From the NCBI GenBank assembly GCA_045645805.1, contig JAZRJL010000004.1, positions 1 to 59,016 of the forward strand: a stretch of DNA of 59,016 nucleotides, given 5' to 3'. The position numbers and the translations under genes are program-made. This DNA is from SIG440 sp045645805. Its GTDB lineage: Bacteria; Bacillota; Clostridia; Monoglobales; Monoglobaceae. Shown here in pieces: positions 40,775-50,652 of the stretch. The notes under the pieces were generated by a model. It saw only the letters and a program-made list of their open reading frames with translations, had not been told where the DNA came from and searched no databases. Position 1 is the stretch's first letter; each line of letters opens with the position of its first letter.

Positions 40775-41953
40775 TTACCTGTTTTTAACCGCCTCGTATA
40801 GAGGTGACATTTCACGAAGTCTTGCAACTATTGTTTTAAGCTCATCAACAATTTTATCTGCATCTTCGATTGTGTTCGAATTACCAAATGTCACTCTCAG
40901 CGAGCCGTGTGCTGTTTCGTGTTTCAAGCCAATTGCAAGCAGAACATGTGACGGGTCAAGGGAGCCTGATGTGCAGGCACTTCCGCTTGATGCAGAAATC
41001 CCTTTCATATCAAGCATCAGGAGAAGTGACTCGCCTTCAATAAATTCAAACGAAATATTTGCGTTGCTTGCCATACGCATTGTCGGGTGACCATTAAGCC
41101 TTGTATACGGAATTTCATCAAGGACTCTTTTAATAAATCTGTCACGCATTTCAGAGAGCTTTTTGGTATGTCCTGCAATATCAGCTGTTGCAAGTTCAAT
41201 GGCTTTACCAAGACCAACTATACCAGGGACATTCTCCGTTCCTGCACGTCTGTTTCGTTCTTGAGCTCCGCCTGTAATGAAAGGTGCAAGCTTTGTGCCC
41301 TTTCTTACATAAAGAGCACCCGTGCCCTTGGGTCCGTAGAATTTGTGTCCTGTAAGGGAAAGCAAGTCAATATTCATTGTATCGACGTCAATTTCCATCA
41401 TTCCGATTGCCTGTACCGCATCTGTGTGAAACAAAACACCTGCTTCCTTTGCAACTTTACCAATTTCTGAAATCGGCATAATTGTACCTATTTCATTATT
41501 TGCCGCCATTATGGTAACAAGTATTGTCTGGTCTGTTATTGCATTCTTTACCGATTCAGGTGAAACCATACCAAACTCATCAACGGGCAGATACGTAACC
41601 TCAAATCCTTGCTTTTCAAGCTCCATACAGGTATGAAGAACAGCATGATGTTCAACTGCAGAAGTAATTATATGATTGCCCTTTGCCTTGTTTGCCATTG
41701 CTACCCCACGGATTGCCCAGTTGTCAGCCTCGGTACCCGAGCCTGTGAAAAACACCTCACTATCTTGTGCACCAATGGCTTTTGCCACTTGTTCACGTGC
41801 AGTATTAACTGCCTTTTTAGCCTCTCTGCCCTCGGCATAAACCGTCGAGGCATTGCCGAAGTCCTGTGCAAAATAGGGAAGCATCGCATCAAGAACCTGA
41901 GGGTTCATAGGTGTTGTAGCCGAATGGTCTGCGTAAATTCTTTTTACTTCCAT
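40775..41953 (-). CDS. iscS: Cysteine desulfurase IscS/NifS
   Basis: 392 residues, class V aminotransferase fold. The PLP lysine is in SLTGHKFYGPKG and the catalytic Cys in SSGSACTSGSL. It is preceded by GTAGG. It supplies persulfide sulfur to IscU for clusters and to MnmA for tRNA thiolation. No iscR (Rrf2) repressor is near; the operon starts here. Confidence 0.96.
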   Translation of the reverse strand: MEVKRIYADHSATTPMNPQVLDAMLPYFAQDFGNASTVYAEGREAKKAVNTAREQVAKAIGAQDSEVFFTGSGTEADNWAIRGVAMANKAKGNHIITSAVEHHAVLHTCMELEKQGFEVTYLPVDEFGMVSPESVKNAITDQTILVTIMAANNEIGTIMPISEIGKVAKEAGVLFHTDAVQAIGMMEIDVDTMNIDLLSLTGHKFYGPKGTGALYVRKGTKLAPFITGGAQERNRRAGTENVPGIVGLGKAIELATADIAGHTKKLSEMRDRFIKRVLDEIPYTRLNGHPTMRMASNANISFEFIEGESLLLMLDMKGISASSGSACTSGSLDPSHVLLAIGLKHETAHGSLRVTFGNSNTIEDADKIVDELKTIVARLREMSPLYEAVKNR

Positions 41954-42040
41954 ATTATAAATCCTACCTTTCGTGAAGTTTCCGGAGTACGCCCGATTCT
42001 GTCTGGCAATCTATGAAAAGTAGATTTCTCCGTATAAATA

Positions 42041-42490
42041 TCAGTTTTTGTTTCTTTCAGTTTCCATAACCGCAAGACGGTCACACCGCTCGTTCTCAGG
42101 ATGCCCTGCGTGACCCTTGACCCATACAAGCTCGACTTGATGATATTCAAGTAAATCAAGAAGTTTTTCCCAAAGGTCAGGGTTTTGTGCCTTTTCCTTT
42201 TTGGTACGCATCCAACCATTTTCACGCCAGCGGACTGCCCAGCCGCAGTTTATGGCATCCACAAGGTACTTTGAGTCGCTGTAAAGTGTAACGCTGCACC
42301 GTTCCTTTAAAGCTTCCAGCCCTGCGATTGCCGCAGTAAGCTCCATACGGTTGTTTGTTGTTTCCCTTTCGCCACCCGAAAGCTCCTTTTCCACCCCATT
42401 GTAACGAAGAATTGTTCCGTATCCGCCGGGGCCCGGATTTCCGCTGCACGCACCGTCAGTAAAAATTTCAACTTTTTTCAAGGCTTCCAT
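42041..42490 (-). CDS. rnhA: Ribonuclease HI
   Basis: 149 residues with the Asp-Glu-Asp-Asp set: TDGACSGNPGPGGYG, NRMELTAAIAGLEAL, LYSDSKYLVDA and HAGHPENERCDRLA. It cuts RNA in RNA-DNA hybrids. It is in the same direction as trmD, 121 bases away, so it may be separately expressed. Confidence 0.95.
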   Translation of the reverse strand: MEALKKVEIFTDGACSGNPGPGGYGTILRYNGVEKELSGGERETTNNRMELTAAIAGLEALKERCSVTLYSDSKYLVDAINCGWAVRWRENGWMRTKKEKAQNPDLWEKLLDLLEYHQVELVWVKGHAGHPENERCDRLAVMETERNKN

Positions 42491-42611
42491 TTTGAAAACT
42501 GCTCCAAACTGATTATATATGTAAATTTTAGCTATCCGCCAAAACTACACTTCATTGTATCACATACTTAATAAAAAATCTATATTATTTTGATAAATAA
42601 ACAAAAATTTA

Positions 42612-43358
42612 TCAATCTTTTTTTTCATTTTCCGTTTTAAGCTCCGCAACAAAGGCTTTTTCCTTTTTTGTAAGCTTTGCTTTTCCAAGCATTCCTCTGC
42701 GTTTTTTAAATGTGTTTTCAATGGCACTTTTCCGTTTCCATTCCTCAATCAGCTTGTGATTGCCGTTTTGCAAAACCTCGGGGACAGTTCTGCCGTTCCA
42801 CACACTTGGTCTGGTATACTGGGGATATTCCAGAAGGCCGTCAAAGTGGGACTCGTCCGAGAATGACATTTCTGACGAAAGTACACCCGGAATCATCCTC
42901 GCTGTTGCATCAACCACCGCCATTGCCGCAATCTCGCCGCCGGTCAGCACAAAATCACCGATTGATATTTCCATATCAACAATTTCGTCAAGAATTCGCT
43001 GATCAACACCCTCATAATGTCCGCAAAGAAGCACAAGATGTTTTTCCTTTGCAAGACGTTTTGCTGTTGATTGTCTGAAGGTTTTACCCTGAGGCGAAAG
43101 ATATATTGTTTTGGGTTTGTACGAAAGTTCGTCGGTCACACTTTTGTATGCCTGAAAAATAGGCTCTGCCTGCATAACCATTCCCTGACCGCCACCGTAA
43201 GGATAATCATCCACCTGTCGGTGTTTGTTGAAGGCAAAATCCCTGATTTGCACACAATTAATTGAAAGCAGCCCATTCTCCTCGGCTCTGCCGATTATAC
43301 TTGTTTTAAGTGCTGCCTCAAGCATTTCGGGGAAAAGCGTAAGTATATCAATCTTCAT
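42612..43358 (-). CDS. trmD: tRNA (guanine-N1)-methyltransferase TrmD
   Basis: 248 residues. The SPOUT knot contains YPYGGGQGMVM, LCGHYEGVDQRI and ISIGDFVLTGGEIAAM. It methylates G37 of tRNA with SAM. It overlaps rimM by one base. No rplS follows, unlike the usual rpsP-rimM-trmD-rplS order. Confidence 0.96.
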   Translation of the reverse strand: MKIDILTLFPEMLEAALKTSIIGRAEENGLLSINCVQIRDFAFNKHRQVDDYPYGGGQGMVMQAEPIFQAYKSVTDELSYKPKTIYLSPQGKTFRQSTAKRLAKEKHLVLLCGHYEGVDQRILDEIVDMEISIGDFVLTGGEIAAMAVVDATARMIPGVLSSEMSFSDESHFDGLLEYPQYTRPSVWNGRTVPEVLQNGNHKLIEEWKRKSAIENTFKKRRGMLGKAKLTKKEKAFVAELKTENEKKD

Positions 43359-43855
43359 TAATCAATCAATCCTTTTAAAGGTGTAATTACAATTTTTTTG
43401 CCGTCAATATCCACAGATTTTATTACCTCATCAATAACGGGAATAAGCGTTTGCTTTTTTGTATTATCCTCAACAACATAAACATCATTGCTGCCTGTTT
43501 TAATTATATCACATATTTTACCAAGCTCTCTTCCCGCGTCGGTTTCAACATTGCAGCCAAGCAAATCACAAATATAATATGTCCCCTCGGGAAGCTCGCC
43601 CAAAGCCTCTCTTGGCACAAACAAAAGCTTGTTACGATAGCCTTCGGCATCGTTTATGTGGTCAATACCTTCAAGCTTTAAAAGAACCATATTTTTATGG
43701 ATTGCTGACTTTTCTATAATATATTCTTTTTCATCTATTAAAACATACTCAAGCTCGTGGAAGATTTCAGGGTCATCACACCAGGGCATAACCTTTACAT
43801 CGCCACGAAGTCCGTGAGTATTAACTATTTGTCCTATTTCAAGTAAATTTTCCAT
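43358..43855 (-). CDS. rimM: 16S rRNA processing protein RimM
   Basis: 165 residues. N-terminal RimM domain GQIVNTHGLRGDVKV and C-terminal PRC barrel region EGTYYICDLLGCNV...VPVIDEVI. It aids maturation of the 30S head together with S16 and S19. It has GAGGT upstream. It overlaps trmD by one base. Confidence 0.95.
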   Translation of the reverse strand: MENLLEIGQIVNTHGLRGDVKVMPWCDDPEIFHELEYVLIDEKEYIIEKSAIHKNMVLLKLEGIDHINDAEGYRNKLLFVPREALGELPEGTYYICDLLGCNVETDAGRELGKICDIIKTGSNDVYVVEDNTKKQTLIPVIDEVIKSVDIDGKKIVITPLKGLID

Positions 43856-43940
43856 TCTTTTACCTCAAAAAACAAGACTGCACCACTAAAGCAATGCGAT
43901 AATTTTTCGCCTGCCCGATGATACAGTCCCAATTTCACAA

Positions 43941-44168
43941 TTATACAATATCAACTGTCACTTTTTTGTTTTCGTGACTTGCCGCAGCCTTAACAACGGT
44001 ACGGATAGCCTTGGCAATTCTGCCCTGCTTGCCGATAACCTTGCCCATATCATTCTCACCTACGTGAAGTGTAAGAACAACTGCATTTTCCTGAACGCTT
44101 TCTTCAACCGAAACAGCATCAGGGTCTGAAACCATTGATTTTGCAATAAATTCCAAAAGTTCCTTCAT
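43941..44168 (-). CDS. khpA: KH-domain RNA-binding protein KhpA
   Basis: 75 residues with a type II KH motif GENDMGKVIGKQGRIAKAIRTVVKAA. It binds RNA with KhpB in related bacteria. Located between rpsP and rimM, its standard place in Firmicutes. GGAGG before the ATG. Confidence 0.93.
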   Translation of the reverse strand: MKELLEFIAKSMVSDPDAVSVEESVQENAVVLTLHVGENDMGKVIGKQGRIAKAIRTVVKAAASHENKKVTVDIV

Positions 44169-44198
44169 TTTTGTTCCTCCAAACTGCAGTTCTTATTT

Positions 44199-44224
44199 GT
44201 ATGCCGGGAGATGTCCCGGCATAC
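44199..44224. repeat. Perfect 11-bp hairpin between rpsP and khpA
   Basis: GTATGCCGGGA (44199-44209) pairs with TCCCGGCATAC (44214-44224), loop GATG, without a T-tract. It may be an RNA processing or protection stem in the rpsP operon. Confidence 0.5.
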
Positions 44225-44256
44225 AAAATATACCTCTGCACAATCTACAAGGTCAA

Positions 44257-44499
44257 TTAGATAATGCCCTTGTTCTTAAGAAGACGCTTAACTGTGTCTG
44301 TGGGCTGTGCACCGTTTGCAATCCACTTTGCAACCTTTTCAGCGTCGAATTCAACAGCTGCAGGCTCGGTCATGGGGTTGTATGTGCCAACCTGTTCGAT
44401 AAATCTGCCGTCTCTGGGGTATCTTGAATCTGCAACTACTACACGATAGTAAGGAGCCTTCTTTGCACCCATTCTTCTTAAACGAATTTTTACTGCCAT
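44257..44499 (-). CDS. rpsP: 30S ribosomal protein S16
   Basis: 80 residues beginning AVKIRLRRMGAKKAPYYRVVVADSR, full-length and in frame with no odd residues. It stabilises the 5' domain of 16S rRNA. GGAGG before the ATG. Confidence 0.97.
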   Translation of the reverse strand: MAVKIRLRRMGAKKAPYYRVVVADSRYPRDGRFIEQVGTYNPMTEPAAVEFDAEKVAKWIANGAQPTDTVKRLLKNKGII

Positions 44500-44556
44500 A
44501 ATTTGTTACCTCCAAAAAATATATATAATTTAATAATTTTTCATATGTAATGTGGG

Positions 44557-45915
44557 CTAAAAAGGAAATCTCATATTCCCCATACCGCCCATTTTGCCAA
44601 GCTTTTTCATCTTTTTCGTCATATTGCCGCCTGTCATCATTTTCATCATCTTTTGCATCTGCTCAAACTGTTTTACAAGAGCATTTACATCGCCAACGGT
44701 TGTACCGCTGCCCTTTGCAATACGCTCGCGACGTTTTGGCGTTAATTTATCAAGATTCTCGCGTTCACGCTTTGTCATTGATTTGATAATTGCCTCGGTA
44801 CGAAGCATCTTTCTTTCATCTATCTGAACATCCTTAAGCTGACTTTGGTTAACTCCCGGAAGCATCCCCAAAAGCTGCTCCATAGGACCCATCTTCTTCA
44901 TCTGCTCCATCTGGTCAAGGAAGTCGCCATAGGTAAAGGTTGAGGTCCTCATCTTTTTCTCAAGTTCAAGAGCCTTTTTCTCGTCAATCGCCTGCTCGGC
45001 CTTTTCGATAAGGCTTAAAACATCACCCATACCAAGAATTCTTGAAGCCATACGTTCAGGATGGAAAACCTCCAAATCGGTAAGCTTTTCACCCATACCG
45101 CAGAACTTGATTGGCTTGCCTGTAACCGCACGCACCGAAATTGCAGCACCACCACGGGTATCACCGTCAAGCTTGGTAATAACAACACCGTCAACCTCAA
45201 GTTCGTTGTTAAAGGCTTCGGCAACATTAACCGCGTCCTGACCTGTCATTGCATCAATGACAAGCAAAATCTCGCTTGGCTGAACCGCATCCTTAATGTT
45301 TTTCAGCTCCTGCATAAGCTCCTCATCAATATGAAGACGACCTGCAGTATCAATTATCAGCACATCGTTTGAATGAAGCCTTGCATGGTCAAGCGCCTTT
45401 TTTGAAATATCAACCGGGTCTTTTGACCCCTCAACGGTAAAAGTAGGTAAATCAAGCTGAGAGCCAACCACCTGAAGCTGTTTTATTGCCGCAGGACGGT
45501 AAACGTCGCAGGCACAAAGCAGAGGGCGTTTCCCCTGTTTTTTAAGAAGTCCGCCAAGCTTTGCCGCAGTCGTGGTTTTACCTGCGCCCTGAAGACCTGT
45601 CATCATAATTACCGTAGGCGGTTTTGAAGAAATTTTTATCTTTTCTTCACTTCCCATAAGACTTATGAGCTCTTCATTAACAATCTTTATAACCTGTTGT
45701 CCGGGGGTAAGAGATTCCATAACCTCGGCCCCTGCAGCACGTTCAGACACGCTGTTTACAAAGCTTTTAACCACTTTGAAGTTAACATCAGCTTCCAAAA
45801 GGGCAAGCTTTACCTCACGCATAGCTTCCTTAAGGTCAGCGGGCGAAACCTTTCCCTTGCCCCGAAGCTTTTTAAAAGTACCCTGAAGCTTTTCAGCAAG
45901 ACTTTCAAATGCCAT
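44557..45915 (-). CDS. ffh: Signal recognition particle protein Ffh
   Basis: 452 residues: N domain (1-90), GTPase G domain with GLQGAGKTTTAAKL, DTAGRLHID, TKLDGDTRGGAA, and a Met-rich M domain ending MTKKMKKLGKMGGMGN that binds 4.5S RNA and signal peptides. It targets proteins to the membrane with FtsY. Preceded by ylxM, 35 bases away. Confidence 0.97.
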   Translation of the reverse strand: MAFESLAEKLQGTFKKLRGKGKVSPADLKEAMREVKLALLEADVNFKVVKSFVNSVSERAAGAEVMESLTPGQQVIKIVNEELISLMGSEEKIKISSKPPTVIMMTGLQGAGKTTTAAKLGGLLKKQGKRPLLCACDVYRPAAIKQLQVVGSQLDLPTFTVEGSKDPVDISKKALDHARLHSNDVLIIDTAGRLHIDEELMQELKNIKDAVQPSEILLVIDAMTGQDAVNVAEAFNNELEVDGVVITKLDGDTRGGAAISVRAVTGKPIKFCGMGEKLTDLEVFHPERMASRILGMGDVLSLIEKAEQAIDEKKALELEKKMRTSTFTYGDFLDQMEQMKKMGPMEQLLGMLPGVNQSQLKDVQIDERKMLRTEAIIKSMTKRERENLDKLTPKRRERIAKGSGTTVGDVNALVKQFEQMQKMMKMMTGGNMTKKMKKLGKMGGMGNMRFPF

Positions 45916-45950
45916 TGGTTATTGCTCCCTTCTGTCTAAAGCTTTAAGCA

Positions 45951-46322
45951 TTACTTCTCCTCGTCGTTTATTTCACCGACAATTGTCAGTATGCTGTTTA
46001 TCTGCTTTTTTATTTTTATCGAAAGCTCCTTTGACTCGGGTGATGCCTCAATATCGGCAATAATCTGGTCAATTTCGGAAAGCTTTTCTTTTATCCCAAG
46101 AAACCGTTTTACAAGACCAAGCCTTTCTTCGGTGTCATAAAGGATTGTCTCGGCACGCTTAAGATTGTCACGTACACCCTGACGGCTGATTTCAAGCTCT
46201 GCCCCCACCTCAGACAAGGATAAATCCTCGTTGTAGTAAAGGTCAACTGTATCTGCCTGCCTGTCGGTAAGCATTTTTCCGTAAAAGCTGAAAAGGAGTG
46301 CAATTTCAACATTTTTTTCCAC
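45951..46322 (-). CDS. ylxM: YlxM/p13-like DNA-binding protein
   Basis: 123 residues from a GTG start with GGAG upstream. A helix-turn-helix is visible at LTDRQADTVDLYYNEDLSLSEVGAELEISRQGVRD. It accompanies Ffh in Gram-positive genomes and stimulates SRP function in mycoplasma and streptococci. Fits its place just before ffh. Confidence 0.92.
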   Translation of the reverse strand: MEKNVEIALLFSFYGKMLTDRQADTVDLYYNEDLSLSEVGAELEISRQGVRDNLKRAETILYDTEERLGLVKRFLGIKEKLSEIDQIIADIEASPESKELSIKIKKQINSILTIVGEINDEEK

Positions 46323-46384
46323 AATTACTCCCCCTTTTTTGCTTAATGTAAAGCTATTTTACTTTACACCTCGACTATTTTACA

Positions 46385-47191
46385 TCATTCAGCCTTGTTT
46401 GTCAAGTGTTTTTTATAATTTTTTATTATTAAAATAAGTCCCACGACAACAATCATTGCCGAAAGCAGCTGCGACACTCTGAAAGGTCCTAAATACAACG
46501 AGTCCGCACGCAGACCCTCAATAAACATTCTGCCACTGCCGTACCAAACCATATAACAACAAACCAGCTCGCCCTCAAACACCTGACGTTTCTTGTAAAA
46601 ACAAAGTACAACAAATCCAAGTGTGTTAAAAAGGGATTCATATAAAAATGTGGGATGAACCGAATTGGCAATTAAAACACCGTCATATTCAATTGTCATT
46701 GCCCAGGGCATTGAGGTATAACCACCAAATGCCTCACCATTTACAAAGTTTCCCCATCTGCCAATTGACTGACCGATAAGAAACGAAAGTGCAAGTATGT
46801 CAAAAGCTGTGCCGATACAAATTTCTTTTTTCCGGCAATATATAAGTACCACGGCAAAGGCACCCAGCACTCCACCGTAAATTGCAAGTCCTCCGCCACG
46901 GATATTCAGTATTTCCGACGGATTTGTGCTGTAATAATCCCAACTGAAAGCAACATAATAAAGCCTTGCACAGATTATTGAAACAGGTACAGCGATAAGG
47001 AACATATTTAAAAAATCATCCTGACTTATTCCCTTTCGCTTAGTTTCCCTTGTTGCATAAATAAAGGCAAGAACAACGCCAAGTCCAATTATCAATCCAT
47101 AGGAATAAACCGGCAACCCAAACACCGAAAAAAGCGAGCGACTTACATCAAATGAAAGGCCAAGACCCGGAAAGGATATATGATTTACCAT
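46385..47191 (-). CDS. lgt: Prolipoprotein diacylglyceryl transferase
   Basis: 268 residues, seven membrane segments, with the Lgt signature GRWGNFVNGEAFG and HPTFLYES. It adds diacylglycerol to the lipobox Cys of prolipoproteins such as the binding lipoproteins at 33079-34479 and 51389-52330. It is 2 bases from the M16 peptidase gene. Confidence 0.95.
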   Translation of the reverse strand: MVNHISFPGLGLSFDVSRSLFSVFGLPVYSYGLIIGLGVVLAFIYATRETKRKGISQDDFLNMFLIAVPVSIICARLYYVAFSWDYYSTNPSEILNIRGGGLAIYGGVLGAFAVVLIYCRKKEICIGTAFDILALSFLIGQSIGRWGNFVNGEAFGGYTSMPWAMTIEYDGVLIANSVHPTFLYESLFNTLGFVVLCFYKKRQVFEGELVCCYMVWYGSGRMFIEGLRADSLYLGPFRVSQLLSAMIVVVGLILIIKNYKKHLTNKAE

Positions 47192-47193
47192 AT

Positions 47194-48495
47194 TTATTCC
47201 TCCGTTTCATCAAGAGGTTCAATAACCGAAAGGACCGATCCTTCCTCGGTAAAATGCTCAAAAAGTCTTTCTTCAAGCTGTTTTTTTGTTATGCCTTGAA
47301 CAATTTCATTGTTTTCAAAAGGATTGATGTCCGACATAAAGGCACGTATAAAGTTGTTGCCAATACGTTCAACATCATTATATTCACGAAGATTTGAGCC
47401 AATCATAACCCTCTTTATTCTTTCAAGCTCGTCCTCGTCAATTCCTGCATTTTTCACTTCTTGTATGCGGTTTAAAACCCTTTTATAAACTTCTTTTGGG
47501 TTTTTGCTTTCGCCGCTGACCGAAGAAAATCCATACCTCTTCTCTATCTCCGCATCTGCCGAAAAGCTGCCGTCTATAAGACCCTCTTCATAAAGCTTAA
47601 TGAAAAAGATGCTGCTTTTACCAAAAAGCAGGCTCAGCAGAATTTTTGATTCAATCTGCTTTGTCAAAAGCTCTTTTCCACAAACATCCGTTTCTGTTTC
47701 CTTAAATCCAATCATAAACTGAGGCTTTGAAACACTCATCTTCTGCACAATATAATGCTCAGATGCAGACCTCGGCTCGTCAATTCTTTCACGGTTTATT
47801 CTGCCTCGGTCCTTGTCCTTGGTCACATATTTGTCAACAACTTTGACCGCCTTTTCAGGGTCAATGTCCCCAACCATAACCAAAAACATATTTGACGGAT
47901 TGTAAAACGCATCACAGCAATCAAAAAGAAGCTGAGGTGTTATCTCGCTTATACTTTCAACCGTACCCGCAATGTCAGTTTTCACGGGATTGTTTTTGAA
48001 CATTCCCTGAAGCATATTGAAAAACAACCTCCAGCCGGGGTCATCATCATACATTTTAATTTCCTGACCGATAATTCCTTGTTCCTTGCTGACGTTTTCC
48101 TCAGTAAAATATGGGTGATTTACAAAATCAACCAGAATGTCAAGATTTTCATAAAAGCTGTCGGTGCACGAAAACAAGTATGCTGTCATATCAAAGCTTG
48201 TATAAGCATTGCTGTTTGCACCTGTCAGGGCAAAACGGTCAAAAGCATTACCGCCGTCTTCCTCTTCAAAAAGCTTGTGTTCAAGAAAATGGGCAATCCC
48301 GTCAGGAAGCTTAATTTCTTCACCGGTCTGCGGTTTTTTAAGCACTGTATCAATCGAGCCATATTCTGTACCGTAAATGGCATAATACTTGCAAAAGCCT
48401 TTTTTCGGGACAATATAAATCCGAAGTCCGCTTTCGTGTATGCCGGACAAAATTTCTTCCTTAAGCAATTCACTTTTTATACTATCAAATTTCAC
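47194..48495 (-). CDS. ymfH: M16 family metallopeptidase (YmfH-like, active)
   Basis: 433 residues. The inverted zinc motif HFLEH appears in GIAHFLEHKLFEEED, with a distal glutamate expected about 70 residues on. It is the active partner of a YmfF/YmfH pair. The GTG start follows a GGGGG site. It overlaps the partner gene by 11 bases, so they are translationally coupled. Confidence 0.88.
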   Translation of the reverse strand: MKFDSIKSELLKEEILSGIHESGLRIYIVPKKGFCKYYAIYGTEYGSIDTVLKKPQTGEEIKLPDGIAHFLEHKLFEEEDGGNAFDRFALTGANSNAYTSFDMTAYLFSCTDSFYENLDILVDFVNHPYFTEENVSKEQGIIGQEIKMYDDDPGWRLFFNMLQGMFKNNPVKTDIAGTVESISEITPQLLFDCCDAFYNPSNMFLVMVGDIDPEKAVKVVDKYVTKDKDRGRINRERIDEPRSASEHYIVQKMSVSKPQFMIGFKETETDVCGKELLTKQIESKILLSLLFGKSSIFFIKLYEEGLIDGSFSADAEIEKRYGFSSVSGESKNPKEVYKRVLNRIQEVKNAGIDEDELERIKRVMIGSNLREYNDVERIGNNFIRAFMSDINPFENNEIVQGITKKQLEERLFEHFTEEGSVLSVIEPLDETEE

Positions 48496-49768
48496 TGTTT
48501 GCCACCCCCTTCAAGAAATATACAGTATCCTCCTGTACACGGTTTGCCGCATCAATTATTGCTTTTCGGTCAACCATCTGCAATCTTTCAATAAGGCAAT
48601 CAATTGTTTCGTCATTTCCAAGTAAAATCTGACCCATATAAAAATTCTCGGTTGCAGCCAGGCTGTCCTTTGCACTTCCAAGACTTGTTGCAAGGTATTT
48701 CTTTGCTGAAACAATTTCATCATCGGTGAAATCACCTTTTTTCATCTTGTCAAGCTGAGCCATTATTTCGGCATATGCCGCATCAAATTTGTCAGCCTCA
48801 ATGCCTGAGCTTATCTTCATATACCCCTTTTGTCTGTCTGTCGCCGAAAATACATAATAAGCAAGACTAAGTCTTTCACGTACATTGTTAAAAAGCTTTG
48901 AAAAAGGACTTCCACCAAATATACACGAAAACAGCATAAATGCATAATACTCATCAGATACCGGGGATATTCCGCAGTTAAAGCCCATAACAAGCTTGCT
49001 TTGGGATGTTGGCATTGGCTCGGTTATGTTTTTAACCGTTATATTTTCCTCAGGCACGGCAAGCTTTGTCTTTGTGTATCCGCCCAATCTGTCACCAAGC
49101 ACCGAAAAGGCTTTTTTAAGCTCATCAACAAGCATTTTCTCATCAAAGCTGCCACCTGCAAAAATGTCAATCGTTGCGTTTTTCAAAAGCTCACGGTAGA
49201 ATTCATAAAGCTGCTTTTCGTCAATTCCATCAAGGTCCCGGACATATCCGTATTCTGATATGCCGTAAGGGTCGCCCTCAAACATAATCTCGTTGCATCT
49301 CGTCTGAGCATATTCCTTTTTATCGTTTATTATACCTTCAATAAAGTTTTTAAGATTTTCTTTTTCCTGCTTGACCCAAACAGCATCAAAGCCATCGTTT
49401 TGCACCTTGGGACAAAGAACAATTTCCTTTAAAAGCTCAATAATCTGAGGCATAACAGTTTCATTTATAAAGCTGTCACTTACAAAGGTAAGGGTAAATT
49501 TTACCGCCTCACCATCACCTTTTTTTACAATACCCAGTCCCACAGACGCACCATAAAGTTCTTCTGTACGTTTTGAAAGCTCTGTAAGACTTGGATATTT
49601 TTCAGTTCCCCTTTTTAAAACTCTGGGTAATAACGCCGCCTTTGTAGCCGTATCCCGCTTAAGAGGAAGATGCAAATAAAGGCTTATGGTGTTTGTCTTA
49701 AACTTTTCCGTCTTTAAAACTCTTATATTTATTCCTTTTGAAATTTCAAAGGTCTTTATTCCTTCCAA
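48485..49768 (-). CDS. ymfF: M16 family peptidase-like protein (YmfF-like, inactive)
   Basis: 427 residues from a TTG at 49768 whose GGAG is well spaced, preferred over the GTG at 49777 where it would be too close. It has the M16 fold but no HxxEH motif, so it is likely the non-catalytic half of the pair with the downstream YmfH. In Bacillus ymfFH are near the competence and peptide-processing genes; the substrate here is not known. Confidence 0.85.
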   Translation of the reverse strand: MEGIKTFEISKGINIRVLKTEKFKTNTISLYLHLPLKRDTATKAALLPRVLKRGTEKYPSLTELSKRTEELYGASVGLGIVKKGDGEAVKFTLTFVSDSFINETVMPQIIELLKEIVLCPKVQNDGFDAVWVKQEKENLKNFIEGIINDKKEYAQTRCNEIMFEGDPYGISEYGYVRDLDGIDEKQLYEFYRELLKNATIDIFAGGSFDEKMLVDELKKAFSVLGDRLGGYTKTKLAVPEENITVKNITEPMPTSQSKLVMGFNCGISPVSDEYYAFMLFSCIFGGSPFSKLFNNVRERLSLAYYVFSATDRQKGYMKISSGIEADKFDAAYAEIMAQLDKMKKGDFTDDEIVSAKKYLATSLGSAKDSLAATENFYMGQILLGNDETIDCLIERLQMVDRKAIIDAANRVQEDTVYFLKGVANSEI

Positions 49769-49818
49769 AATTCTCACTCCTTTAAGTATATCAGGTTTTT
49801 TAGTTTATGTAGCAAGGG

Positions 49819-50652
49819 TTATTTTAATACCCTTCCCAAAACTGAAGAAACCACAAAAATCAAAATATTCATCACCACAATACTTGGTCCAACAGGTGTG
49901 GATGCCAGAATTGACAAAACTATACCCACCGCCGCTGACACAACCGCTGCTGTTGCTGAGTATATAACACAGCCCCGAAAGCTCTTATGTATCCGCATTG
50001 CCGAAAGTGCAGGAAATACAATAAGTGCCGAAATCAAAAGCGAACCAACAAGATTCATCGCAACAACAATTATCACCGCAGTAATTATTGCCACAATGGT
50101 ATTGTAGACCTCCGCCCTGATACCTGTACCCTGTGCAAAGCTTTCGTCAAAGGTAACGGCAAAAATTCTGTTGTAGAACACAACAAAAAGTAAAATTACT
50201 ATTGTTGCCAAAACAGCACAAAGTGCAACGTCATTTTTATCAAGGGTAAGAATTGAGGTCGCGCCGAAAAGTGTTCCGCAAACATCACCCGATACATTTG
50301 AACCGTTTGGAAATATATTAAGCAGCATATACCCAACCGCCAATGCACCAACCGACACCATCGCAAGGGCAGCATCCCCCCTCACCTTTGCCGACTGACC
50401 TTTCTTGAGAAGAAGTACTGCAAGAATTGCCGTAACAGGCAAAACAACCGTTATAGGGCTTGCCACATCCAGAACAGTTGCAATTGCCAATGCCCCAAAT
50501 GCAGTATGAGAAAGTCCGTCACCCAGAAAAGAAAAACGCTTTAAAACAAGCACCACACCAAAAAGTGCCGAGCAAAGCGAGATAAGAATACCTACAACAA
50601 GTGCATACCTTACAAAAGGAAACTCAAAATAATACAAAAGATTTTCAATCAT
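49819..50652 (-). CDS. znuB: Zinc/manganese ABC transporter permease
   Basis: 277 residues from the ATG at 50652 with GGAGG. Hydrophobic with several segments; the metal-permease signature includes GDGLSHTAFGALAIA. It forms the membrane channel of the importer with ZnuC and ZnuA. It overlaps znuC by 4 bases (ATGA). Confidence 0.92.
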   Translation of the reverse strand: MIENLLYYFEFPFVRYALVVGILISLCSALFGVVLVLKRFSFLGDGLSHTAFGALAIATVLDVASPITVVLPVTAILAVLLLKKGQSAKVRGDAALAMVSVGALAVGYMLLNIFPNGSNVSGDVCGTLFGATSILTLDKNDVALCAVLATIVILLFVVFYNRIFAVTFDESFAQGTGIRAEVYNTIVAIITAVIIVVAMNLVGSLLISALIVFPALSAMRIHKSFRGCVIYSATAAVVSAAVGIVLSILASTPVGPSIVVMNILIFVVSSVLGRVLK

